This document shows positions 31,725 through 40,977 of a stretch of 50,753 bases of DNA, in pieces. The notes below the pieces were generated by a model. That model made no database searches. It saw nothing but the letters and a program-made list of their open reading frames with translations, and was not told the DNA's origin. How positions within the stretch are numbered: the first letter of the stretch is position 1; each line of letters starts with the position of its first letter. Both the position numbers and the translations under genes were made by a program. Source of the stretch: JBPYCR01 sp051846935 (GTDB taxonomy: Bacteria; Bacillota; Bacilli; Bacillales; Amphibacillaceae); contig NZ_JBPYCS010000019.1 of assembly GCF_051846935.1 (NCBI RefSeq), forward strand, positions 1 through 50,753. Reading direction: 5' to 3'.

Positions 31725-33407
31725 ATGCATTACTATCAATTTATAATGAGAAAAATATCTTTACGGACACGATTGGTTATTCTTTTTATTTCGTTAACGG
31801 TCCTTTCAATAACCGCAGTAGGTACTATATCTTATACAAACGCCAAAAATATTACCGTAGAAACGATTGAAAATAGATTAGTTAATGAAACGAATGTAAT
31901 GCGCCATATTGCAGAAAATCTCCACTTTTTATATGTGAGTGATGAAGATTATTTTATGCAACAGTTAAACAGTAAAATTCGATTACAACAGGAACAGCTT
32001 GAATCAGAAGGAATTGCTTCTGAATTTTTTTATGTTACGAATAATAATGTTATTCCTTTTCAAGTGAGCGAAGGAAAGTTACCACCGATTTCCTCTTCAT
32101 TAATAGAGAAGATAACGAGCACAACTGATGGGCAGCTTACAAGTAAGATACAGGGAGAAGCTTTTACAGTATCGTTTCAATATATGGAGGAGATTAACGG
32201 ACATTATGCGTTACTCGTTCCAACACAATCCTTTATGGCTCCGGTAAATAAAATGGGTTATTTTACCATAACGATTATTGGCGTATGCATTTTACTTTCT
32301 ACCATTATCATTTTCTTATTCGTGCACACATTGACAAACCCATTACACGTCTTGCGAAATACGATGCGTGAAGTACGTAATGGCAAAATTGAACAAATGG
32401 GTTGTATACATACTACACTTCCAGAACTAACCTCATTGCAAAAAAGCTACAATGCAATGATCACTCATATGCGGAACGTTTTACATGAATTGAAATCAAC
32501 AACAACCGAATTAAATAAGACAGGGGAACAATTAACGCACAACTCAGAGAGTACGCTCACGGCAAGTCAGCAGCTTGTCCAAGCAATTGAAATTGTGAAG
32601 CAAGGTGCTGAACAAACAGCTCATAATTCGGAAAAAAATACAAACAGTTTTACAACAATGAAAAACAAGTTCGTTGACATATTTACACACATGGAGACCG
32701 TCTTTACCCGTTCAAAAATAATGCGATCTTCTGCTGTAAGTGGAGAAGAAAATATGGTGAAATTAATTAATACGAACGATGATTTTGAAAAGGATTTCCA
32801 CCACTTAACGAAAACGATAAACCAGGTTAATTTATACGCCCGTTCTATTTCTAATAGTGTTGGTCTTATTCATGACATCGCTGAACAAACAAAATTATTA
32901 GCGTTAAACGCGGCAATTGAAGCTGCTCGTGCAGGAGAAGCAGGCAAAGGTTTTTCCGTTGTGGCTAATGAAGTCGGAAAGCTAGCGGAAGCATCGGCAA
33001 CGGCTAGTACAGAAATCACCCAATCCATTGATAATATGGAAGTAATCACAGCAAATGCAACGGAAGAATTTGAGCAAATGTTTTCAAAAACGAACGATAA
33101 TTTGTTGTTAGCAAATGAATCGAAGCAATCATTCGATGCCTTAATGGGTGATATTTCCAATGTTACTAACCAGCTCCAAATAATTAAAGGCGAGCTCAGA
33201 GGGTTAGAAGAAGTCATGCCAACACTTGAGTTATCTGCTGTTGATTTTGCTTCCGTCTCACAGGAAACATTGGCAAGTGCAGAAGAAATGCTTGCAAGCA
33301 GCGATCAGCAAATGACTGAAGTTAAAAACATGCATCAAATGGGAATAAAACTATCGAATACTTCAAAATCATTATCTAAACTAACAAATACCTTCCAGTT
33401 AGATTAA
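31725..33407 (+). CDS. Methyl-accepting chemotaxis protein
   Basis: 560 aa. TM1 (about 17-36), an extracytoplasmic sensor region (about 37-176), TM2 (about 178-201), HAMP (about 202-255) and a cytoplasmic signalling domain. The hairpin tip (about 382-425) reads IAEQTKLLALNAAIEAARAGE followed by GFSVVANEV, the CheA/CheW contact. ATG 31725 follows AAGGGGG. The sensor region has no obvious dCache motif, so ligand is unknown. It precedes a voltage-gated sodium channel gene on the same strand, 360 bp away, which is notable because such channels affect chemotaxis in alkaliphilic Bacillus. Confidence 0.93.
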   Translation: MHYYQFIMRKISLRTRLVILFISLTVLSITAVGTISYTNAKNITVETIENRLVNETNVMRHIAENLHFLYVSDEDYFMQQLNSKIRLQQEQLESEGIASEFFYVTNNNVIPFQVSEGKLPPISSSLIEKITSTTDGQLTSKIQGEAFTVSFQYMEEINGHYALLVPTQSFMAPVNKMGYFTITIIGVCILLSTIIIFLFVHTLTNPLHVLRNTMREVRNGKIEQMGCIHTTLPELTSLQKSYNAMITHMRNVLHELKSTTTELNKTGEQLTHNSESTLTASQQLVQAIEIVKQGAEQTAHNSEKNTNSFTTMKNKFVDIFTHMETVFTRSKIMRSSAVSGEENMVKLINTNDDFEKDFHHLTKTINQVNLYARSISNSVGLIHDIAEQTKLLALNAAIEAARAGEAGKGFSVVANEVGKLAEASATASTEITQSIDNMEVITANATEEFEQMFSKTNDNLLLANESKQSFDALMGDISNVTNQLQIIKGELRGLEEVMPTLELSAVDFASVSQETLASAEEMLASSDQQMTEVKNMHQMGIKLSNTSKSLSKLTNTFQLD

Positions 33408-33439
33408 GCATATGTGAATCAATTTCACACAATCTCGTA

Positions 33440-33600
33440 TTACTAGATGCGTAAGCGCCCTGCTTAGCGCACAGCGACTGGACGGAACATTTGAGATATA
33501 GAGTTTAAGCACCACAGTACGATGACTTATCGCAAGACACAGTTGGAAGTCGGCTTCTTTTCGCGTCGTGGAAGCTAGACAGCTATGTACGATAAATTAT
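33440..33600. repeat. Probable Bacillaceae intergenic repeat, single copy in window
   Basis: The segment from gcgtaagcgccctgcttagcgc to cgtggaagctagacagc has the ends (aagcgcc...cagcgact, and ...gaagctagacag) of a dispersed intergenic repeat I recall from several Bacillus genomes. Only one copy is present here, so this rests on memory. The remainder of 33408-33767 holds the channel gene leader; no promoter was assignable. Confidence 0.4.
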
Positions 33601-33767
33601 CCATTTACTGCTGTGCATAAAGTAGATTATAAATCAATTCCGCATGACTGTTTTCCATCCTACACACTATTTTTGAGTTCATTCCTTTTTGAATAGCAAT
33701 CGTAAATATATTAGATGACATTCGTGGACTGAATCAGTAAAATAGCGTAGAGGAGGAATTACTAAAA

Positions 33768-34547
33768 ATGAATCGTTTGAAAAAATATTGTGAACAATTG
33801 GCTCAGCATCCTGTTTTTATGAATGTAATCATTTTATTAATTATTATAAATGCTATTTTAGTAGGTTTAGAAACGTACCCTTTTATTGCGAATCGATTTG
33901 AGCAGTCAATTTTTATACTCGATCAATTATTACTGTGGGTTTTTACAGTTGAAATTATCATTCGTTTAATAGGAAGCAAATCAATTGTTTCCTTTTTTAA
34001 AGATCCGTGGAATATATTTGATTTCGTAATCGTATTAAGCGGACATATTTTAATTGGTGCCTATTACGTAACCGTATTACGGATATTACGTGTGTTACGT
34101 GTGTTGCGTGCGATTTCTATTATCCCATCTCTGCGTAAAATGGTAAATGCTCTTTTATTAACGATTCCATCCATGGGAACGATACTGTTACTACTAAGCT
34201 TATTCTTTTATATCTATGGAGTTATGGGGACGTTTTTATTCCGTTCGATTGCACCCGAATACTTTGGATCGCTGCACGACTCGTTATTGACGTTATTTCA
34301 AGTTGTTACACTTGAATCGTGGGCTAGCGGAGTCATGCGACCGATTTTAGCGCAAGACCCTTCTTCTTGGTGGTTTTTTGTTACTTTTATCTTGATTGGT
34401 ACGTTTGTAATTTTCAACTTGTTTGTCGGTGTTGTTGTTAATAATGTAGAAGAAGCAAATCAGGAAGAACAACCTTCCCCAACAGATATTAAGCTCGAAA
34501 AGGTACAAAAAGAATTAGAGGAAATTAAACGGCTACTACAAAAATAA
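33768..34547 (+). CDS. Bacterial voltage-gated sodium channel (NaChBac/NavBP type)
   Basis: 259 aa, one six-segment channel domain that forms a homotetramer. S4 (about 103-117) carries Arg105, Arg108, Arg111 and Arg114 at three-residue spacing, the voltage sensor. The selectivity filter TLESWAS (181-187) is the one of NaChBac and predicts Na+ selectivity. The C-terminal helix (about 228-259; KLEKVQKELEEIKRLLQ) is the tetramer coiled coil. AGGAGG precedes the ATG. Homologues support motility, chemotaxis and pH homeostasis in alkaliphilic Bacillus. It follows a chemoreceptor gene. Confidence 0.95.
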   Translation: MNRLKKYCEQLAQHPVFMNVIILLIIINAILVGLETYPFIANRFEQSIFILDQLLLWVFTVEIIIRLIGSKSIVSFFKDPWNIFDFVIVLSGHILIGAYYVTVLRILRVLRVLRAISIIPSLRKMVNALLLTIPSMGTILLLLSLFFYIYGVMGTFLFRSIAPEYFGSLHDSLLTLFQVVTLESWASGVMRPILAQDPSSWWFFVTFILIGTFVIFNLFVGVVVNNVEEANQEEQPSPTDIKLEKVQKELEEIKRLLQK

Positions 34548-34572
34548 CGGAGTACATACATAGAGTTCAAAC

Positions 34573-34610
34573 AGGCTGTCATTCGATTTGTTTTCGTAGA
34601 GCGACAGCCT
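34573..34610. terminator. Terminator between the sodium channel and csaA
   Basis: AGGCTGTC (34573-34580) pairs with GACAGCCT (34603-34610); convergent genes on both sides. Confidence 0.75.
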
Positions 34611-34620
34611 TACCTTACAT

Positions 34621-34950
34621 TTAGGAGATACGCGTTCCGTTTTCTACACCCTCGTCTGGACTTAATAAGACGACATCACCTTCTTCAGGAACCCCTCCTA
34701 AGACGAGTACTTCTGATTTATACCCAGCGATGCGCATTGGCGGAAAGTTAACTACGGCGGCTACTTGCCGACCAAGTAGTTTCTCAGGGTTGTACCTCTT
34801 CGTAATCTGAGCGGAAGATTGCTTAATTCCGAGCTCGCCAAAGTCAATCTCCAACTTTATTGCCGGTTTTCTTGCTTCAGGAAAGGGCATAGCTTTTATT
34901 ATTGTCCCTACTCGCATATCAATACTTTTAAACGCTTCAAATGATACCAT
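34621..34950 (-). CDS. csaA: CsaA, tRNA-binding-fold export chaperone
   Basis: 109 aa single OB-fold domain of the tRNA_bind family. Typical CsaA segments are IDMRVGTIIKA, EIDFGELGIKQSSAQIT, and AAVVNFPPMRIAGYKSEVLVLG. B. subtilis CsaA (about 110 aa) is a dimeric chaperone that interacts with SecA and precursor proteins. GGGAGG precedes the ATG. Monocistronic. Confidence 0.92.
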   Translation of the reverse strand: MVSFEAFKSIDMRVGTIIKAMPFPEARKPAIKLEIDFGELGIKQSSAQITKRYNPEKLLGRQVAAVVNFPPMRIAGYKSEVLVLGGVPEEGDVVLLSPDEGVENGTRIS

Positions 34951-35116
34951 AACTCGAGCCTCCCATTTGACTAATTTGTTGCTTCTACCATATCATACTT
35001 AAAATAAGCTTTACCAAAAATTGAATAAAAAAATCCTTTTCATTCACTTTTGTGTACGTAAAATGTTGTGGATGAGGAGTTACTATAATACGTATATTAA
35101 TAATAGCCGTTGAGTT
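34951..35116. other. Intergenic stretch upstream of csaA
   Basis: Contains the leftward csaA promoter, not resolved. Followed by repeat family 2, copy 2. Confidence 0.35.
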
Positions 35117-35331
35117 ATGTGAAGATTCTCGTGAGAAAAGCAAGACCTGAACATCCATTTTAAAAGTTTTGGGGCAACCTTTTAAAATTAGTTGAGGCGT
35201 TGCCTTTGGAAAGCGGAGTGGATCCGGATGGAACACAGCAGACACCAATCTAGCTTTAAATTTTTAAGTCGATTTTAAAATTCTGTTCTTTTGTGATTTT
35301 TTAAAAATGCCAATTATGAAATTGACTCAAT
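35117..35331. repeat. Long dispersed repeat family 2, copy 2 (truncated)
   Basis: Matches the right-hand part of 25401-25780 in the same orientation, with shared blocks catccattttaaaagtttt, gttgaggcgttgcc, gcggagtggatccggatgg and gattttaaaattctg. The left third of the family is missing or decayed. The open frame at 34985-35248 is repeat, not a gene. Confidence 0.88.
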
Positions 35332-35413
35332 TGATATAAATCATGGTACGATTAAAGCAAATGCTGTACTATGTAGCTAACTTAATTAAATTTGAAACGG
35401 ACAAGGTAGTGAC

Positions 35414-36637
35414 ATGATGAACGCATGGAAAAAATACCAAAACAGCTCACTCGTACTAAAAATGGCCATAGGATTTGGTTTAGGAATAATTATAGGATTA
35501 GTCTTTAAGGAAGATGCAAGGTTCTTACAGCCACTTGGAACACTGCTTATCCATTTATTAAGCTTAGTTGCAATACCAGTAATCTTCTTAACCGTAATCT
35601 TGGCTGTCGACCAAATGAATCTTGTCCAGTTAGGAAAATTAGGCGGGAAATTAGTAATTTATTACACAATTACAACCGCTGCCGCTGTCGTGATTGGACT
35701 TGCGCTTGCGGTTGTAATTAACCCAGGAAAAAATTTATCCCTTCCTAATACAACAATAGACAAACCGGATATCCCACACGTTTCCGATATTTTATTGCAA
35801 ATCGTACCAAAAAATATTTTCGCAGCATTTTCTGCTGGCGATCTAATGGCAATTTTATTTGTTTCCGTGATTATCGGAATTGCTATTTCAACAATGCGTT
35901 TTTCTAAAGATATAAAGATGCAAGAAAACGGCCAATTGCTCCATCGTATTTTTATCGCTTTAAACGATATGTTTTATAAAATACTGAGCGGAATTTTATT
36001 GTACGCCCCGATCGGAGTCTTTGCAATTAGCGCGTCCACGTTTGGCACACAAGGCTGGAAAACGTTGCAATCCTTACTGGCATTTACTGCTGTATTTTAT
36101 ATCGGCATTATCCTTCTCTGGCTACTCGTATATACGAGCTTTATTAAGCTTACAGGAAGGTCAATCTTTGCCTTTTTCAAACAAACGAAAGAAGCGTATA
36201 CTACTGCCTTTTTTACTTCAAGTAGTATCGCTTCTTTACCCGTAGCAATTCAATCCGCTAAGAAAGCTGGTGTATCGGAACAAACCGCTAATTTCTCCTT
36301 GCCGCTAGGAGCAGTATTTAATTCAGATGGTGGCGCATTAAGGATGGGCGTTTCGATCATTTTTGCAGCAAACATATCGGGATTAAATTTATCATTCATA
36401 GACTTAATATTTATCGTTGTAATCGGGACATTATTATCTGTTGGAACTGCTGGTGTACCGGCAGCCGGACTCGTAACGTTATCAGCGGTACTCACTATGT
36501 TTAATCTGCCGTTAGAAATTGTTGCATTAATTGCAGGAGTTGATGCAATTATTGGCATGGGCGGAACAGCATCTAATGTTGTTGGTGATATTGTCGGTGC
36601 CACAGTTGTAGACAAAACGAAACCGAATGAAGCTTGA
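35414..36637 (+). CDS. DAACS family symporter with an altered substrate site
   Basis: 407 aa dicarboxylate/amino acid:cation symporter fold (eight membrane helices, two hairpins). HP1 has TSSSIASLPVAIQ. The Na+ motif NMDGT of glutamate carriers reads NSDGG here. In TM8, Asp377 and Asn388 match GltPh Asp390 and Asn401, but Gly381 and Gly384 stand where Asp394 (amino group) and Arg397 (side-chain carboxylate) would be. It is therefore unlikely to carry aspartate or glutamate; a different carboxylate or neutral amino acid is possible. The ribosome site is weak (AAGGTAG). A repeat lies just upstream. Confidence 0.85.
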   Translation: MMNAWKKYQNSSLVLKMAIGFGLGIIIGLVFKEDARFLQPLGTLLIHLLSLVAIPVIFLTVILAVDQMNLVQLGKLGGKLVIYYTITTAAAVVIGLALAVVINPGKNLSLPNTTIDKPDIPHVSDILLQIVPKNIFAAFSAGDLMAILFVSVIIGIAISTMRFSKDIKMQENGQLLHRIFIALNDMFYKILSGILLYAPIGVFAISASTFGTQGWKTLQSLLAFTAVFYIGIILLWLLVYTSFIKLTGRSIFAFFKQTKEAYTTAFFTSSSIASLPVAIQSAKKAGVSEQTANFSLPLGAVFNSDGGALRMGVSIIFAANISGLNLSFIDLIFIVVIGTLLSVGTAGVPAAGLVTLSAVLTMFNLPLEIVALIAGVDAIIGMGGTASNVVGDIVGATVVDKTKPNEA

Positions 36638-36673
36638 TAAAATAGACAAAAAGATACTACTATGGAGGATTAG

Positions 36674-37555
36674 ATGCGTAAATATTTGGGGGAATTTGGC
36701 TTAATTATAACTGCAATAATTTGGGGAAGCGGCTTTGTTGCCAGCGCAATTGCATTGGAATACTATACACCCTATCAAACAATGTTCGTACGCTTTTTTG
36801 TTGGGGCACTTATACTATGTCTCGTATTTTTTAATAGACTTAAACAGTTAAATAAAAAGGTACTTATTAATGGCATTATTTTAGGTAGTATTTTATATTT
36901 AGCATTTGTTCTGCAAACGGTCGGGTTACAGTTTACTACTCCTTCTAAAAACGCTTTTTTAACAGCTGTAAATGTCGTCATCGTCCCAATCATTAGCTTT
37001 CTTATATATAAACGACAATTGGACCGTTTTGAAGTGTTTGGCTCTATTTTAGCTATGACTGGTGTGGGGATTATTTCTCTGCAACTGACAACATCGATTA
37101 ATATTGGCGATCTGCTTTCTTTATTATGTGCCTTTGCTTTCGCCTTTCATATTTTTTATACGGCACAATTTGTAAAGAGTGGGGACGCTATTTTATTAAC
37201 ACTTGTTCAAATGATAACCGCATCTGTGATAGGCTTTATCCTAATCGCTGTACTAGGAGAAGTAAAAATGCCATTAGAAGCTCGCTCATTATACTCCATG
37301 TTTTATTTAGGGGTATTCTCAACTGCTATCGCTTTTTTATTACAGACAGCAGCTCAGAAATTTGTATCCGAAACGAAAGCAGGCATAATTCTTTCTACTG
37401 AAGCGCTTTGGGGAACAATTTTCTCCATCTTAATAATTGGTGAGATTATTACATTGAAAATGGCATTAGGTTCAGCCATAATCTTACTAGCTATAATTAT
37501 TTCTGAAACTAAAATAAACCCATTTAAAATAAAACTCGAACGACAAAAGGTTTAA
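36674..37555 (+). CDS. EamA/DMT family transporter
   Basis: 293 aa with ten membrane segments in two EamA repeats (AIIWGSGFVASAIALEYY at the start; SLLCAFAFAFHIFYTAQF opening the second; STEALWGTIFS typical near the end). GGAGG precedes ATG 36674. It begins 36 bp after the symporter and is probably cotranscribed. The substrate is unknown; amino acids or metabolites by family. Confidence 0.88.
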   Translation: MRKYLGEFGLIITAIIWGSGFVASAIALEYYTPYQTMFVRFFVGALILCLVFFNRLKQLNKKVLINGIILGSILYLAFVLQTVGLQFTTPSKNAFLTAVNVVIVPIISFLIYKRQLDRFEVFGSILAMTGVGIISLQLTTSINIGDLLSLLCAFAFAFHIFYTAQFVKSGDAILLTLVQMITASVIGFILIAVLGEVKMPLEARSLYSMFYLGVFSTAIAFLLQTAAQKFVSETKAGIILSTEALWGTIFSILIIGEIITLKMALGSAIILLAIIISETKINPFKIKLERQKV

Positions 37556-37612
37556 TTAAGCATAAAGGACGCGCCCTTTTCTTTTAAACTGATAAAGGCT
37601 TGGCCATTGCAC

Positions 37613-37655
37613 ACACGTCAATCCTGTTTAATTTGCATTGACGTGTGCTTTTTTA
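37613..37655 (+). terminator. Terminator of the symporter/EamA pair
   Basis: ACACGTCAAT (37613-37622) pairs with ATTGACGTGT (37637-37646), followed by GCTTTTTT. Confidence 0.85.
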
Positions 37656-37824
37656 TGTTTTGTATTGTATGTTTCTACATGTTTTCGCTTGAAATAAAGC
37701 TTTCTATTATGAAATCAAAATGATGTTCGTGACCTCACACTTCCCTATCAAAAAGTAATGTGATTTTTCTTCACCAACGTCATATATTGTACAACCACCA
37801 TTCGAACTAAATCTACTAAGATAA

Positions 37825-37864
37825 AAATAAACTGTCGAACATCTAGATATTCGACAGTTTATTT
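37825..37864 (-). terminator. Terminator of the cDPG synthase-like gene
   Basis: AAATAAACTGTCGAA (37825-37839) pairs with TTCGACAGTTTATTT (37850-37864). It lies 3 bp after the leftward stop codon; T-rich flanks make it bidirectional. Between this and the previous terminator (37656-37824) nothing was recognised. Confidence 0.85.
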
Positions 37865-37867
37865 TTA

Positions 37868-39211
37868 TTATTTTTCTAAATTATGTTTTTTAATAAAATC
37901 ACTTAATATTTCTTCTAAATTAGGGCTGCCAACTTCATCGAGGTCATAATGCACTCTTGTACACGGTTTGTTTATGTTTATTATTCTCGTTAAATCCATT
38001 GGTGTTCCAATAATAACTACATCACAATCCGTTTGATTAATCGTAGTTTCCAAATCTTTTAATTGTTGTTCCCCATACCCCATTGCTGGAAGTACTTGCC
38101 CAATTTCTTTATAGATTTCAAAGGTCTCCGTTAATTTACCTACTGTATAAGGTCTTGGATCAACAAATTCTTTAGCACCAAGTCGTTCAGCAGCAACAGT
38201 CCCAGCACCAATTTTCATTTCGCCATGTGTCAATGTAGGGCCATCCTCAACGACGAGCACACGCTTGCCTTTTATTATTTCTGGTTTATCAACCGTTATT
38301 TTCGATTCTGCCTTAATAATAGTTGCGTCTGGATTGGCAAATTTAATGTTCTTCTCTACAATATTAATTGATTCCTCGTCTGCACTATCAATTTTATTAA
38401 TTATCGTAACATCAGCAGTTCTAAGACTAACTTCTCCTGGATAATAGCTTAACTCGTGACCAGGACGATGTGGATCTAATACTGTAAATGCTAGATCTGT
38501 TTCATAGAATGAGAAGTCATTATTTCCCCCATCCCATAAAATAACGTCACAGCCGTCTGGATCATTTTCAGCCGCTCTTAAAATTGCTTCATAGTCAACA
38601 CCCGCATAAATAATATTCCCACGCTCGACATGCGGTTCATATTCTTCCATTTCCTCAATCGTACATTGATGCTTCTTTAAATCATCAACAGTTGCAAAAC
38701 GTTGAACCTTCTGTGCGGCTAAATCACCATATGGCATTGGGTGTCTAACTGCAACTACTTTTAATCCATGCTTCATCAGCGTTTCAATTATTTTCCGTGA
38801 CGTTTGGCTTTTTCCAGTTCCCGTCCGTACAGCACAAACAGAAATAACGGGCTTGTTGCTTTTAATCATTGTGTTTTTCGGTCCTAAAAGCGTAAAATCA
38901 GCACCAGATGCGTTAACGATCGCACTTACGCCCATCACTTCATTATACGTTATATCGCTATATGCAAAAGCACATTCATCAACATCTAATTCATGTAATA
39001 ACTCAGTTAATTGATCTTGAGAGTAGATCGGGATTCCTTCTGGATATAATTCTCCTGCCAACTCTGCAGGATAACGACGACCATCTATATCAGGGATTTG
39101 TGCCGCTGTAAAAGCTACGACATTGTAACTTTCATTATCCCGGTAATATGTATTAAAGTTATGAAAATCTCTTCCTGCAGCTCCAATAATAATAACGTTT
39201 TTTCTTTTCAT
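37868..39211 (-). CDS. Cyclic 2,3-diphosphoglycerate synthase-like GTPase/P-loop protein
   Basis: 447 aa cytoplasmic protein. An N-terminal Rossmann-like part (IIIGAAGRDFHNFNTYY) is followed by a P-loop GTGKSQTS (131-138) and the blocks VAVRHPMPYGDL, ILWDGGNNDF, DPHRPGHEL and NKIDSADE. This is the set found in proteins named cyclic 2,3-diphosphoglycerate synthase in methanogens, about 460 aa, which close 2,3-DPG to a cyclic pyrophosphate protectant with ATP. Bacterial homologues carry the name by similarity only. GGAGAG precedes the ATG. Monocistronic, flanked by terminators; no 2-phosphoglycerate kinase is nearby to feed it. Confidence 0.78.
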   Translation of the reverse strand: MKRKNVIIIGAAGRDFHNFNTYYRDNESYNVVAFTAAQIPDIDGRRYPAELAGELYPEGIPIYSQDQLTELLHELDVDECAFAYSDITYNEVMGVSAIVNASGADFTLLGPKNTMIKSNKPVISVCAVRTGTGKSQTSRKIIETLMKHGLKVVAVRHPMPYGDLAAQKVQRFATVDDLKKHQCTIEEMEEYEPHVERGNIIYAGVDYEAILRAAENDPDGCDVILWDGGNNDFSFYETDLAFTVLDPHRPGHELSYYPGEVSLRTADVTIINKIDSADEESINIVEKNIKFANPDATIIKAESKITVDKPEIIKGKRVLVVEDGPTLTHGEMKIGAGTVAAERLGAKEFVDPRPYTVGKLTETFEIYKEIGQVLPAMGYGEQQLKDLETTINQTDCDVVIIGTPMDLTRIININKPCTRVHYDLDEVGSPNLEEILSDFIKKHNLEK

Positions 39212-39611
39212 CTGACTCTCTCCTAATAATACAGTGTGTTAAGCATGAACCTATTGTATACTAAAAAATGACCTGTGTACAGTATTTTTATAAATTTTTT
39301 TGTATTTTTATGAACACCCTTGTGAAAATAGGATAAAAATAGGTCGAAGCGTTTAATTCAACGTCAACTGTTGCCCAATCACGTATTTATTATATAAAAA
39401 TCGCGTGAAAAAGAGGTTGTTATGTGAAAAAAAGTAGCGCGATATGAATAATAATAAGAAAACATGCATAAACGCCTTTCCATAACCAAAGACTAAAAGC
39501 TTTCATCTTAAGGTAGCTATCCGCTATTATTTCATAACCGTTACAGAGTAGCATTCCTAGGTAAAGCGCATAAGATAGTTTTAAAGATATTTAAGGAGAG
39601 AAAAAACTACA
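39212..39611. other. 400-bp divergent intergenic region
   Basis: Holds the promoters of the cDPG synthase-like gene (leftward) and the cupin gene (rightward). A CATAAGATA string at 39569-39577 resembles a SigK -10, but no matching -35 is seen. No repeat or RNA structure was recognised. Confidence 0.35.
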
Positions 39612-40175
39612 ATGTATTATTACTCTACTATGCGTCCACAGCCGTGTTTTTTTCAACCTACAAGATGCAGTTGCACAAGACAACCAATGTATCAACCGTT
39701 TAATAACGGAACCGTTCAGCCTCATTGGCATTGTTCGTCTATTAATCATAAAGATAATATGGGAATTCGGGATTATGGAAAAAAACCATTCGTAGTAAAT
39801 ATTGAAGCTGTAACTGAAAAAAACTGTACATTTCGTACTACACTATGGACAGGGGAGAAATTGCAAGTTACTTTGATGAATATACTTCCAGGTGAAGCTA
39901 TCGGTTTAGAGATTCATCCAGAGGTAGACCAATTTCTACGTATAGAAGTTGGGCATGGCCTTGTGCAAATGGGAAATACGAAAAACAATTTGAGCTTTGA
40001 AAGACTCGTATATGAAGACGATGCAATCATGGTACCAGCTGGAACATGGCATAATTTAACGAATATAGGTAATATACCACTTAAATTGTATACGATTTAT
40101 GCCCCACCTGAGCATCCGTTTGGAACGGTACATCAAACGAAGGCAGATGCCTTAGAAACAGGCGAAAGTTACTAA
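39612..40175 (+). CDS. Cupin-domain protein (YrkC-like)
   Basis: 187 aa. A Cys/Gln/Pro-rich N-terminus (about 1-50, with four Cys and HWHC) precedes a single cupin barrel. The metal-binding motifs are GLEIHPEVDQFLRIEVG (His, Glu or Asp ligands) and PAGTWHNLTNIG (second His). The same layout and length are remembered for B. subtilis YrkC. The Cys-rich head resembles small spore-coat proteins, but sporulation control is not shown. GGAGAG lies 12 nt before the ATG. Enzyme or binding activity is unknown. Confidence 0.8.
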   Translation: MYYYSTMRPQPCFFQPTRCSCTRQPMYQPFNNGTVQPHWHCSSINHKDNMGIRDYGKKPFVVNIEAVTEKNCTFRTTLWTGEKLQVTLMNILPGEAIGLEIHPEVDQFLRIEVGHGLVQMGNTKNNLSFERLVYEDDAIMVPAGTWHNLTNIGNIPLKLYTIYAPPEHPFGTVHQTKADALETGESY

Positions 40176-40209
40176 TTTAATACTGCAACAAGGGGAACAC
40201 TAAAAAATT

Positions 40210-40235
40210 GGCCGGTACATTATGAAAGGCCGGCC
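40210..40235. terminator. Bidirectional terminator between cupin and DUF421 genes
   Basis: GGCCGG (40210-40215) pairs with CCGGCC (40230-40235), with further AAA/TTT flanks; the genes are convergent. Confidence 0.8.
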
Positions 40236-40238
40236 TTT

Positions 40239-40835
40239 CTATGGCTCATTCTTTCCTTCAAATTTATTCGTTTTAATCTCCTCAAATAAATTATTGTTCG
40301 TCCTTTTCTTAACGCTTCTATTTTTTACACGGCTCTCTGCTGTTGCTTCATTCATAAATGTAAAAAAATCTTCTTTTGTTAATGGTTTTTTACTATCTTT
40401 TAATTCATAGCCGAGTTGACCACTTACTTCAATAGTGGCATATTGAACATCTTCTATGGAAGAAACCCCAGACTGTCGTAACCGCGTTTCAAGACGATCA
40501 ATCGTCAATCTAACTTTTTTTAAGTTTTCGATTTGTACTTCTCCATTGTCAATCACCAGTACGGCTTTACCTGTAGAGATTGTTTCCATAAAATCAAATT
40601 TCATTTCTAAGTATTCCGTAATTATCATTAGTACTGTAATTAAGAGCGCCACACCAAATGTAATAAGCAATCCTTTCCCGGATACAGGTTGAATTAATAA
40701 AGAACCGATTCCGACCATTACAATTACTTGAGTGATGGTCATTTGCGATATAGATTTCCTACCGCCGATTCGCAAAATAAATCTGCCTATATAAAAGATA
40801 AGTACTGTTTGCCAAACCCAATGAAAATCATTCAC
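40239..40835 (-). CDS. DUF421 membrane protein (YetF/YrbG type)
   Basis: 198 aa. Two to three N-terminal membrane segments (about 7-22, 33-50, 57-72) with the DUF421 signature FILRIGGRKSISQMT, then a cytoplasmic domain (about 85-150; VLIDNG-type strand, LRQSGVSSIEDVQYATIE). The tail is Lys/Asn rich. The start is GTG 40835 with AGGTGAAG upstream. Function is not established; some relatives are linked to sporulation or to stress. Monocistronic. Confidence 0.88.
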   Translation of the reverse strand: MNDFHWVWQTVLIFYIGRFILRIGGRKSISQMTITQVIVMVGIGSLLIQPVSGKGLLITFGVALLITVLMIITEYLEMKFDFMETISTGKAVLVIDNGEVQIENLKKVRLTIDRLETRLRQSGVSSIEDVQYATIEVSGQLGYELKDSKKPLTKEDFFTFMNEATAESRVKNRSVKKRTNNNLFEEIKTNKFEGKNEP

Positions 40836-40977
40836 TTAACTTCACCTGACCTTTGTTCATGTATAACATTTATTCTATAAAATGCACCATTAAACAAAAA
40901 TCATTCAAAAGCTGACTTCATATAAATTTGAATTTCTGGCGGTTTCCTGCACCACTCTAACATTCGTTTGTAATTGA

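Noticed and set aside
31465..31725. 86-codon open frame before the chemoreceptor
   Set aside because: No ribosome site; overlaps the promoter and ends at the chemoreceptor ATG.
39541..39600. SigK promoter for the cupin gene
   Set aside because: CATAAGATA fits the -10 but no AC-type -35 lies 16-17 bp upstream.
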